Positions 1 through 8,565 of a stretch of DNA of 11,444 nt are shown piece after piece. Source of the DNA: Larix sibirica (taxonomy: Eukaryota; Streptophyta; Pinopsida; Pinales; Pinaceae). Both the position numbers and the translations under genes were made by a program. Position 1 is the stretch's first letter. Each line of letters begins with the position of its first letter. The stretch is from positions 23,441 through 34,884 of the forward strand of contig NWUY0300011159.1 in the NCBI GenBank assembly GCA_004151065.3, read 5' to 3'. The notes beneath the pieces are model-generated. The model worked only from the letters and a program-made list of their open reading frames with translations, did no database searches and was not told where the DNA came from.

Positions 1-218
1 TTTTCTATATCACCTATTGAATTCTTGACTGGAGTGGGAGGTATTAGACCATCAACTTTGGGTATTCGATCATTAATATAATGGGACAATGTGAGACGTC
101 GAGGGTTCTCCTTCAACCCTTGACATTTTGAACAACCACATACTACTGGGGTGTCATAAAAGAGATCCAATTCACAGTGCAGTACCATTGACCCAGTTTG
201 GTTGCTAGGAGATGCCAT
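1..218 (-). CDS. Partial reading frame with C-x-C-x2-C cluster, runs off left edge
   Basis: On the minus strand the frame is open from a TGA at 257-255 to the window edge, 84 codons without a stop. The first good ATG is at 218-216 and gives 72 visible codons; the true start could be an upstream exon. Around residue 27 is VVCGCSKCQG, followed by a basic stretch (KENPRR) and SHYIND. The spacing C-x-C-x2-C, Gly, Arg, then His recalls the small Cys/His motif of transposase-associated domains in plant CACTA-type elements. That is a resemblance by eye, not a family assignment. The residue mix (Pro, Asp, Lys, Cys) looks like a real protein rather than AT-rich noise. It lies on the same strand as the pseudogene at 845-1694, 627 bp downstream of that gene's end, so it may be a later exon or ORF of the same decayed element. 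The C-terminus is missing. Confidence 0.45.
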   Translation of the reverse strand, partial: MASPSNQTGSMVLHCELDLFYDTPVVCGCSKCQGLKENPRRLTLSHYINDRIPKVDGLIPPTPVKNSIGDIE

Positions 219-844
219 GCCATAATTGGCAAGGTAAAGCAATTGACATTTTCGTCAAACAACTACCTACAGTAACTTTCTCTTGATAAGAGCTTGCAAC
301 ATTTTTGAACTGGAGAAATATCTTATGCATATGAACTCAATCCTGAATAATGATCCTGCAACGTTTAATGAAAATTACTCAAGTGCACATGCATAAATAA
401 AATAAATTGAATCTGATTAATGAATAATAAATAATTTGGACATACTACAAAGGACTTGGGAGAACTTGAAGAACTTTCAACGATATGGACTGAGTTAGAA
501 TCTTAATATTTTTTTTTAAGTAAGCAACAACAGACTTATATTACCGATGACTATAATTTACATAGAATACAAAAAAGTTCAGGATGACTCTCCATGAAAG
601 GAAAATAGGCCATACCATGAGAATCAAAATGGAGAGTTTTGTCAACTAACATCCTAGTAAATACATCCGGCTACCAACATATTAACACAGTTGAAAGTCT
701 TTGAAAGTAACAACAAAATTGCTACTAAAGTAGCCCTAAATTTTCTATTGAGACTACTACTATAAGTTGCCATTCTATAACCACTATAACTGTATCTTAT
801 CAAAAACAAGAAAATGAAAATAGACTAGTTCATAGTCAACCAAT
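219..844. other. Non-coding stretch with two small inverted repeats
   Basis: No convincing coding frame is seen here. Two minor inverted repeats are visible: GCTACT-aa-AGTAGC at 721-734, and ACTCTCCAT (587-595) with ATGGAGAGT (629-637). If the flanking minus-strand remnants belong to one element, this would be its intergenic or intron segment. Nothing else stands out. Confidence 0.4.
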
Positions 845-1694
845 TCATGGAGCCGCAAGAGGGTCTTCATCTCCCTTATCAATGATATGGGGTGATTCTA
901 GAGTGCTACCAGCTAGGTGATGCTTGGTTTCCATCTCAAACCCCATTCTTCTATCTGTAATGTTGAATTTCGAGTCCATGAACTTGAGGTCCATTTGCAT
1001 GTGTTTCAGAGGGGCTAGTTCTTCCTTCATGTCTACAATATGTTGGTCCCTCTCCACCATTGAAATGACCAACAATGACTTGGTAGTCCAATACATATGC
1101 AGTTCCCTATGGTACAATTCCAACCTTGATTTGGTGTCCTTGGGGTTTGCTGCTAGAACCTCAAATTCCCTTCCTTCTGCCTGGGTAGAGTTGCTAGCCT
1201 AAATTCTCTTCTTAGCCGTCCCTATTTCCTGCTTGATGGGTGGCGTGGTATGATTATAATAGAAGTAGGTGACTTCCATGGCCTTAAAAAATTCATTAGA
1301 GGGGCTTGGTTCTTTTGATACCCTCTTCCCCCTTTCCGCCGTCATTTTATTCTCTACTGCTCTCCCCTTCATCGCACAACACTTCTTTCCCCTCTGTTGA
1401 GCTATTTGCAACACTCTCAGATTGCGTAGTACCAACTTCCTTAGCATACAAGTTAAATGGGAGACATGGATGAGGTATTGAGCATTTGAGTCCCTCTGCC
1501 ACACTTTGCCATAATTGTCGTCGATGCAAGGTGCCATAATGGCCACCTTTTCCACATGTAGAGAACCATCCTAACTTCTGTCCAACCAAATATTCATCCC
1601 TCGCACAGAAATAATGACCTAGAGATTGGAGTTATTCAAATCGTCTAATTGTTGCATCATATGCATGCACCACCAACCAATCGTCTTCCACTTA
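845..1694 (-). pseudogene. Frameshifted, stop-containing gene of unrecognised family (copy 1)
   Basis: Two minus-strand frames form one broken gene. The upstream frame is open from a TAA at 1694-1692 to a TAA at 1349-1347, interrupted by a TAA at 1634-1632. It reads VEDDWLVVHAYDATIRRFE, stop, LQSLGHYFCARDEYLVG, then GWFSTCGKGGHYGTLH and a Ser/Glu-rich tail. Near 1350-1400 the coding sense moves to the frame ending at the TGA 847-845. That frame is basic and polar (MKGRAVENK..SKEPSPSNEFF), has one internal TAG at 1201-1199, and ends in a helical segment rich in Leu, Met, Glu and Lys that could form a coiled coil. C-G-K-G-G-H-Y is reminiscent of a zinc knuckle, but the full C-x2-C-x4-H-x4-C set is absent. 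The other minus-strand frame, open from an ATG at 1786-1784 apart from TAG codons, is probably a shadow over its first half. The block LQSLGHYFC..Y-L-V-G matches the pseudogene at 8566-9834. Function unknown; a domesticated or transposon-borne gene is possible. Confidence 0.5.
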
Positions 1695-1899
1695 GTGAAT
1701 TGAACCTTGAGCCCGCCGGTCCACACGTTCGCCAGACTGTGATGCATTTTGCACACACCATGGGGAGAATCTGAAGAATTATCCATTTGATATAATGAAA
1801 AAATTTCCTACATTTGATCCAAAACCATCATCAATATGTGAATAATTTAAAATAAATTTTGGGAATCATAGAACAATATAACTTCAAGAAGAATTATAA

Positions 1900-3100
1900 A
1901 ACAATGATGAAAAGTTACCGATGCACTTTATTGTTTTTTGATGCACGGATCCATCTGTATTTATAATAATCCCCAATGCACATGATAAAGAAATGCACCA
2001 CTGAGTGATCTCCATTTCTTCCTCCGCAAAGAAAAACCTTAGCAAAAATTAAATTGTAGAGGTTTGCATTTGCATTTTTTCAAATATTTACCTTTTTTCA
2101 GTGCGCTATTCATAATAAAGCACATTGGTGCCCTTCACTCATAATAACACATTGGCGTGCTTTAAATTGTAAAGTGCACTAAAAAAGATAAGTTAAAAAA
2201 ACTAGCGTGCGCGTTTATCATCAATGGGTCACAATCTATAGCAAAAGATGAGCGAGAATTTGATTTTCCTAAATGTGTGTTTATAAAAGAAAACCTTAAT
2301 CATTATTTCATTCTTTTACCAATATTTATAGAAGAGATTTTTGGAAGATACATTTACCAACAAATACTTTGGAGTGGGAAATTTTTTTTGACAACCAAAT
2401 TTGTAAGTGATCACCATGGCTCACATCCAAATCTATAGAGGAGAAATTTAATGTATGTCACTTCATTTTATTGAACATCTCAATATTTTTCCTATTTGAT
2501 TCAAACTATTCTTAATCCATTCTAAAAAACTGGTTGCACAGTTACTTTCAATATTGGAAGCCATGGCTTTCTTCTTGTTTCTTTTGGTTACCCTCTTTAT
2601 ATTTCTCAAGATGATTTTTTTTCTTTTAAGCAATAGATTTCTATAGGATTTTTTTACTTATATGTGAGGGTGTTTGATATCCATTGCAAAGGGACCACTC
2701 ATTTCATTAGATACCAAAATTTATTGCGATTAGTTAAAAAAAACTTTTCACGGTTTGTTGTGTGCACTATATAGAAATACCACATCAATGCATATGTACA
2801 ATAATAATGAATTGATGCTTACTTACGTATTATTGAACCGGTGTATTATTACGAAAACGTTATGTTTTGAATTTGTTCACAGTTTCGGCAATGGGCATTA
2901 AACATTTATGATGCACCAGTGCATTTAGTATTCTATAGAGCACTAGGTGAATATAGAATTTGTAAAAAACATTTTTGAAATTGTAACATTATGAGAATGA
3001 TGTGCATGAGTATGTATACCTCACTGATGCACACGGGTATTTATACTGCGATGGTGTGCACATTAATAGCTAACATGTTTTAAATGCTTGATTTCACTTT
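1900..3100. other. Non-coding AT-rich stretch with recurrent GATGCAC/GTGCAT words
   Basis: No supported gene. The word ATGCAC or its complement GTGCAT, in slightly varied forms, recurs near 1919, 1940, 1975, 1992, 2758, 2909, 3001, 3027 and 3053. One instance is the near-palindrome ATGCAC-ca-GTGCAT at about 2910. A short tandem duplication of period about 29 bp (cataataa..cacattggYgtgc) starts at 2111 and 2140. An open frame at 2166-2435 is discussed among the rejected items. Confidence 0.35.
2111..2166. repeat. Two-copy 29-bp tandem duplication
   Basis: CATAATAAAGCACATTGGTGC at the left copy is followed 29 bp later by CATAATAACACATTGGCGTGC. The copies differ by small indels and substitutions. 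The segment lies in a stretch crowded with GTGC/GCAC words and has no coding context. Confidence 0.55.
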
Positions 3101-3117
3101 TTTTTAATGTTCTGTAG

Positions 3118-4742
3118 GGACCAATAGCAAGGGAACAGAATGTCATCCTAAGAAGATTAAAATTATGAAGGATTTAAATGATGATGATTCGGTCCTTAGT
3201 AAATCATCTAGAATGGTGCTGCAAGTTAACGAGAGGGGGATTTTTTTTACAAAACTATGAGGGATATAGTGGAAAGAATGTATAGAAATTCTTTTCATTT
3301 ACAATACAAAAATCAATCCAATGACTCTAACAATCAGGTTATATATAAAATACAAAAATAATTTATGGAGCAATGGTCAATGAGACTCGTGAGACTTGCA
3401 ATAGAAAACAATTACAATAACAAAAATGAATCATTTAAAAATTATTATTCATAAACATGTTCTAAGCATGGATGTTTTCATAGTGTTGAAACATATTGTT
3501 TATATTTTATGGAATTCCACTGTGTAGTAGTTTAGAAATGATTGACATAATTTTTGAGTGGACACTCCACCCATATTCAGGATCAAAATATTCTTTTGAT
3601 CCTGAAGATGGGTGGAGTGTCCACGTGAAGCATACACCGATCGTTTCTAAACTACTACACAGCGGAATTCAAGAAAATATAAACAATAAACATGTTTTTC
3701 TATAATATGTCCCAAAATTTACCAAATTAATTTTGGTTGCTATATTTACTTTCATGTCAATTAAAAAAAAGATTATGTGCTTTTCATTTTTTAGAAAGAT
3801 TATGAAATTTCCAAAGGAAAAATGAGGGGATCACCAAAACAAGCTGGTACGAATGTCCAAAAAACTATACAATGTGATCGTAAAAGAAATGAACATAACT
3901 TCATCGCAAGAGGATCCAACTCAACAACAACATGCATTAGAGGTATGTAATCATTGATTTATTTATTTATGTACATCAAATTTAATTATCACATAAAATA
4001 CTAATTTCCAATTGTTATGTTGCAGAAAATAATAATAATAATAAAAATGGAACCCATTCAACATACAAGACAAGATGACATGGAAGAAAAAGGTTGATTG
4101 TAAAGTTTGTGAGTACTTACGTTTTTGAACTTACTTAATATTTCACATTTGTTGTGATCTTTATATTTAAATAATTGACTTGCACTCATCTAATAAATAG
4201 GTGTTAACGTACAAAAAAGAGCCATCCAAAGAATTGGTCGACATTGGGTTAAATATGGGTTGTGAATATATGTTGAAGTATTAAGGGTTAATTGAATATT
4301 TTGTAGGTATCCATGTTCCAATTTAAATTCCATTACTTTTTAATTAATTGAACAACAAGAATCCAATATATTAATTATATCTATGTTTTTTCATGGTGCA
4401 TAAAACTTGCAGGAAACAAAGTATGGAGTGGAGCCAACATAAGAGATTTTGAGGGACATAATGTTGCATGGCTTCGAAAGAATGTGTACTGCTTATGAAA
4501 AAATTGCTACCATGGTAAGCATTTTGATCTACACAAACATATATGTTCTACTATATAAATATACATTTACTTGTTACACTTTATTTCTATGTTTGGAATA
4601 TGAAGAAGAGGAACGTTGAAAAAAACAAGTTAAAGAACAAAACACTATGTTAAATAAACCAACTACAATATCACCTACAAGTGATGAAGAAATGAGGCAT
4701 GCATGTAGATCAAGCGATGACAACAGTTCAAGTGATGGATGA
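3118..4742 (+). pseudogene. Multi-exon gene-like locus with disabling stops
   Basis: Several plus-strand blocks are bounded by plant-like splice sites. Block 1, 3118-3224, follows a T-rich tract ending TGTAG and is open as TNSKGTECHPKK..SRMVLQ; its donor GTTAAC is weak. Block 2, 3795-3942, follows TTTTTTAG, is open for 49 codons (KDYEISKGKMRGSPKQ..TTTCIR) and ends GAG|GTATGT. Block 3 starts at 4026 after TTGCAG with an AAT microsatellite; its frame and end are unclear. Block 4, 4413-4514, follows CTTGCAG, ends ATG|GTAAGC and reads ETKYGVEPT, TAA stop (4440-4442), then EILRDIMLHGFERMCTAYEKIATM. Block 5, about 4611-4742, has an early TGA (4617-4619), then KKQVKEQNTMLNK..SDEEMRHACRSSDD and an acidic Ser/Asp tail ending at TGA 4740-4742. 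Blocks 1 to 2 and 4 to 5 join in phase. The family is not recognised, and 5' exons were not found. The first proposed intron holds the foldback at 3494-3688. Two in-frame stops indicate a pseudogene unless my exon limits are wrong. Confidence 0.45.
3494..3688. repeat. Indel-free 95-bp-arm inverted repeat (possible MIRNA-like foldback)
   Basis: Positions i and 7182-i pair along the whole element, 3494-3588 against 3594-3688, with a 5-nt loop (TATTC, 3589-3593) and no bulges. By hand count about 80 of 95 positions are Watson-Crick pairs, 5 are G:T wobbles and 10 are mismatches. Eleven of the 15 imperfect positions fall in 3539-3557. The flanking blocks are nearly perfect: 3512-3538 has one mismatch and 3558-3588 has one mismatch. 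An outer AT-rich block, 3494-3508, is perfect. The pairing may continue outward past a bulge of about 4 nt (GAAACAT on the left against the complement of ATGTTTTTC on the right). The element sits between the first two proposed exons of the 3118-4742 locus. It could encode a long plant microRNA precursor, be a foldback transposable element, or be a simple inverted duplication. The 69-codon frame across it begins with TTG and is a by-product of the repeat. Confidence 0.9.
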
Positions 4743-4812
4743 CAATTAATATAATTGACGGTTACAACAAATAGTATGTTTTGGAATATTTGTTTGTTGT
4801 CAAACTTAGAGA

Positions 4813-4970
4813 TTTTGTTTAATGTACTGGACATAGTGTCCCAATTGTATGAGAACATGCTACCAATAAGGGTAACAATCACATATTGACTTTTTGTTTA
4901 ATGTATTGGGCATATCGTTCCAATTGGATGCCGACATGTTACCAATAAGTGTAACACTTACATGTTGGCT
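4813..4970. repeat. 79-bp tandem repeat, two copies
   Basis: Units 4813-4891 and 4892-4970 both begin TTTTGTTTAATGTA and share CCAATTG..ACATG..ACCAATAAG. By eye there are about 15 differences in 79 bp, most of them transitions, and no indels. The repeat lies 70 bp after the stop of the 3118-4742 locus, in what would be its 3' flank. Confidence 0.85.
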
Positions 4971-5597
4971 GCATTTCGATTGTTGTGGACCTTTACATTG
5001 TCCCTTTTTGTATGATGATGGATCTCTTATTCATATATATAATAAAATGGGTTAATTATTACTTTATTGCATTGTCTAATGTTGAAATTGTTGCATTGCC
5101 AATTAAATTCGATATGGATGAGATTTACATTGCTACCATAACAGAGGTGTAATCCATTGGATAACACATTGATGCAATCATTATATCTAAAGACAATAAT
5201 TAAAATTTGAAAATAAATTTGATTTTGATATGATTAAATTAAATATTGTAAAAGCAACAATAAATTAAAATATATATAACATATCTGTAAGGTTTGTCCT
5301 CGGATTGAGGTTTTTTTATTTATTTTAAAGGCAACACACTTCCACACCAAGGGGGTACTCCTAAAGCACTTTTTGATAATTAATTTATAACTTCTATTTC
5401 ATAAAATTAACAATTATTCAACGTTCAACAATTATTCTAGTTAATTTTCTCATCTAATCCTAGAAGTATATTAATAAGGATTTCCTCTATTAATAAGTCT
5501 ACCATCTATGTTTCACAATACAAACCACCCATTCATTCCTTTCATACCCATGATACCTAATTACAACTCCATAATAATTAGTTTATTCCATCCTTAT
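4971..5597. other. AT-rich non-coding stretch, no feature seen
   Basis: No reading frame with protein-like composition and no further repeat was recognised. A small stem CCTC-ggatt-GAGG followed by a T run near 5297-5317 resembles a bacterial terminator only by chance. Confidence 0.4.
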
Positions 5598-6272
5598 TAT
5601 AAAATGTGGCTCAACTTATGATATGAATTGTTTATATGACATTTTAATACTAGTGACCTCATAAAACCACATCACTTTTGTTAACCTTAAATAAGCCACC
5701 ACAATGTAGCTTACTAAGCATAATTTTTTTTATTAAATGCTGCTCATTCTATTATACATATTACATACAATTGACATTTCTATTTCAAGTCTCAACATAT
5801 ATAATTCATATTTTATTTAATAAACAAATACATATAACATAACAATATAATAATCATAATATTAATTTAAACATACTATTCATAAAATGTGACTTCACCT
5901 ATTATGCACCTTATATACATATGACATTTCTTTACCAAAGGCACACAAATATAAATCACATTTCATTTAATGGACAAATACATATGACATAACAATACTA
6001 TTAACATAAAGTTAAGCTAGACATATTATTCATAAAATGTGACTTTACCTATTATGCACATTATGTACATATGACATTCTTTACCAAAGTCACAACATAT
6101 ATAAATAATATTTCATTTAATAGGCAAATACACATGACATAACATTATTATTAACATAAGGTTAAACTGGGCATACTATTAATAAATTGCTACTTCACCT
6201 ATTATACACATTATGTACTCATGACATTCTTTACCAAAGACACAACATATATAAATCATTTTTCATTTAATA
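5598..6272. repeat. Satellite-like tandem array, period about 150 bp, about 4.5 units
   Basis: Unit starts fall at about 5598, 5733, 5881, 6031 and 6181. The three right-hand starts are spaced exactly 150 bp. Each unit begins with a version of CATAAAATGTGACTTCACC and continues with TATTATGCAC, ACATATGACATT, TTACCAAAG, a T-rich stretch with CATTTCATTTAAT, and ATGACATAACAATA. The two left units are more diverged, and the first is shorter (about 135 bp). The last unit stops after about 90 bp at TTTCATTTAATAAC. This gradient, older on the left and truncated on the right, suggests growth by unequal exchange. No coding potential. Confidence 0.85.
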
Positions 6273-6999
6273 ACTGATATACCGTTTTCTTACGGATAAC
6301 AAATAGTAATTTGGCGTATAATAAAAATATGTGTATAATTTCCTAGGCCCTACTCGTTGAAGGATAGCAAATTGCATAATAAACGCATAATACTCGCAGA
6401 TTAAAAGAATTCTTATTAAAATAACACTTGATCATTTTGCCTAATTCTATCAATGATATATAACAAAAGAAAGGAATAACATGTTCTCTCACGTCAACAT
6501 ATAAAAGAACTGTAGCTTCTAAATAAAACATTTCCTTTTTCTACTATTAATACATAAATGAAGTAATTCTTCATTGTCTTTTCTCCCACACCAACGAATA
6601 ACTAGTTACCACTACAATTGCAAGTAACTTTTACAATATTTAACATAGTTGCAAGAAATATTTTCTACCAAATATAACTACTTGGGGTGCACTATACAAC
6701 TATTAAATAATTAAGAGCAGGGCGCTTCAACACCTTTTCTTTTAAATGTAGAACTTTCGATATGGCTAAACTAATGTCAATTAACCAAAATGCGAGAGCC
6801 ATCGTGATCTATTAATTTAATTACAAATGCAATCGCGGTGAATATCATTTTAATTATTTTACACTAAATTTTACAACCGTGGATTAACTAAAAGATAACG
6901 TGCCTCATCAAAGTTCATTCATTTAAAAGTATAAAAGTTGACATTGCAATTAACCCTAATAACCGGTATGCCGGACACGTCATGACCATTTCATTCAAG
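6273..6999. other. Non-coding stretch, no feature seen
   Basis: AT-rich, without a supported gene or repeat. A 62-codon minus-strand frame near 6343-6531 has the composition of random AT-rich sequence and no motif. The short inverted element CCGG-tatg-CCGG at 6963-6974 marks the change to the GATC-rich block that follows. Confidence 0.4.
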
Positions 7000-7960
7000 A
7001 ATTGAGGATACGGTATGATCGTTGCAGGAATTATATCAGCATTAAGACTCGCGGCACAAATAGAATTGAATAGCGATATCAGAAAGTAAGTAAGAACCCG
7101 AGATCGAAACTTGATCTGGGCGTTACATAATAAATACCGAAATCAACGCCTAGCAGTTGATCTCAGAGAGAGTCGAACTGCCAGTAAAACTTGAGCCTTT
7201 GAAATTAAACACAGGATCAAATACAGAATTTACAATCGGAGGGTACAGGAAATATTACAGAGTCAACCAGTGTACACATCCAATACTAAATTTAACTATG
7301 AGTACCGATCAGAGCCGGCTCAGGTATACTCAACGCGGGATCGAGAGCAATGGTTTACTTTAGCACAAAAGGTTAGATCAGGATTAATTACAGAGAAATC
7401 ATAAAAGGAACGGATCCGGTTCACTGATAGAAATACAAAACTATAATTTAATTATGATTAATGATCTGAGATCTAAGGTTAAGCACAGTAAAGAAAACAT
7501 AGAGTCAAACTGATCAATTGGAAGATTAATTGTTTAACTTAAATAAAGAAAGATCGACCTGGTCTTAAATCTCAATCCCGAGATTAGTTTTAGAATCCAG
7601 TCGGTGAGCATTGCAATTGATATGCAGTCTCGACACCGGATTTCAACCTTTATTATCCATCCGAGTGAATGAAAAGACAATTCATTAAATTAAATGGAGA
7701 AATCGATCTGGACTTAAATCACAACTCGATCATCAGTCATGCATTCGATCTAGATAAGGAGATAAGTTCTGTAATTGACCTACAGACTCGATCTGAACCT
7801 AAAATATTTCGAATCAAAGCAAATATAAGATAATTAACAGTCCGGAAATTAAATACAAAGTTGAGCCCTGAATACACAAAATCAGCGTAGATCTGGATCT
7901 GACCGTTCCCTCGGAGATAAAAAAAAACACTACAAATTCATACTTTCAGCTGAGATAACA
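7000..7960. repeat. GATC-rich block of degenerate approximately 150-bp repeats
   Basis: The sequence changes texture here: less AT, with many GATC, CGATC and GAGTC words. I count about 21 GATC between 7017 and 8125, against about four expected from base composition. Related units are visible near 7551 (GATCGACCTGGTCTTAAATC) and about 150 bp later near 7702 (ATCGATCTGGACTTAAATC). Both are followed by an AATTGATATGCAGTCTCGA or AATTGACCTACAGACTCGA segment. The words TTGAGCC..GAA and GAGTCRAACTG also recur (7168, 7258, 7499). The 68-codon plus frame at 7157-7363 starts with TTG and has no protein signature. A retrotransposon leader or an old tandem family would fit. Confidence 0.6.
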
Positions 7961-8010
7961 GCATACACATATCTTTTAGCAGCGTAAGAGAAAAACAAAC
8001 ACGCCACAAG

Positions 8011-8275
8011 AAACTTCAGATCGAGCCAGAGTATCTGCTTCTTCTTCTAAATGATATTATACATTCAAACTTTGATTTAAAATCTGCGTATTCACATAGA
8101 AAAATTACTTGTACATAAACTTCAGATCGAGAATACTGTGCCTTCTTTCAGTCTGTGCCTACTTTCAAAGTTTTTCAAAATGATATTATATAGTCAAACT
8201 TGATTTGAAATCAGAACATTCATATAAAAATAATTTATTGTAAATAACTTCAAATTGAGATACGAAGTTTTAGAA
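8011..8275. repeat. Tandem duplication with about 106- and 128-bp units
   Basis: AAACTTCAGATCGAG starts at 8011 and again at 8117, and a weakened third start (AACTTCAAATTGAG) lies near 8246. Both full units then carry AAATGATATTATA, a TCAAACTTTGATTT-like segment and a TTCA(C/T)ATA stretch. The second unit has about 22 extra bases. The GATCGAG word links it to the GATC-rich block to its left. Confidence 0.75.
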
Positions 8276-8351
8276 ATTTCTGCGCCAAAGAAAACTCATA
8301 TTGAATTAGATGATCGTTACCTATCTGGACGAAGGGCACTCCAGCTGATGG

Positions 8352-8366
8352 TGATACCAAGTTGCA
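8352..8366 (-). other. Possible LTR end and primer-binding site of a retrotransposon
   Basis: Read on the minus strand, the segment is TGCA-ACT-TGGTATCA followed by CCATCAGCTGG. TGGTATCA is the start of the usual plant retrotransposon primer-binding site, complementary to initiator Met-tRNA (TGGTATCAGAGC). LTRs normally end in CA a few bases upstream, as here. The GAG expected after TGGTATCA is missing, so the match is only 8 bases. The LTR would lie at higher coordinates (8367 upward) and the internal leader would be the GATC-rich block at lower coordinates. Neither the second LTR nor the TG start of this LTR was found. Alternatively, the minus frame open from 8462 to 8253 (REVNRGCPSG..WLDGNFCNLVSPSAG) could be an exon, with a donor-like ATAG|GTAACG. 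Confidence 0.3.
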
Positions 8367-8565
8367 GAAGTTCCCATCCAACCAGAATCTTTGACGGATC
8401 ACCCGATGTGCACCCGATGGACAACCCCGGTTAACCTCCCTACCAATCCAGAAGTACTCTTCTTATTTCCGGACCCCGAGTAATTGGGCCGTAAGGTTCA
8501 CACACTTAAATCAAGAAACTCAGCTTGGGATTCCCCCCACCAAAATTTCCAGCCAAACCCTNCTG
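8367..8565. other. GC-richer unassigned segment with one ambiguous base
   Basis: This stretch is markedly less AT-rich than its surroundings and carries an N at 8562. It could be the putative LTR discussed for 8352-8366, or exon-like DNA of the minus strand. Neither can be decided from this window. Confidence 0.3.

Noticed and set aside
924-1202. 92-codon plus-strand frame.
   Set aside because: It is the antisense shadow of the 845-1694 pseudogene.
2166-2435. Plus-strand frame open for 90 codons without ATG, containing CVFIKENLNHYFILLP, which recalls the His-region of Ulp1-type (C48) proteases found in some plant transposons.
   Set aside because: No Met start, no following Asp-Ser or Cys motif, and in DNA this AT-rich about one open run of this length is expected by chance in the window. 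It could be a 5' exon of the 3118-4742 locus, but I cannot support that.
3496-3705. 69-codon plus-strand frame.
   Set aside because: It starts with TTG and lies across the foldback arms; its resemblance between halves follows from the inverted repeat.
4574-4882. 102-codon minus-strand frame with hydrophobic stretches.
   Set aside because: It is antisense to the last proposed exon and part of the 79-bp repeat, with no motif.
5297-5317. CCTC-ggatt-GAGG stem followed by a T run, like an intrinsic terminator.
   Set aside because: The stem is only 4 bp and the context is plant nuclear DNA, where such terminators are not expected.
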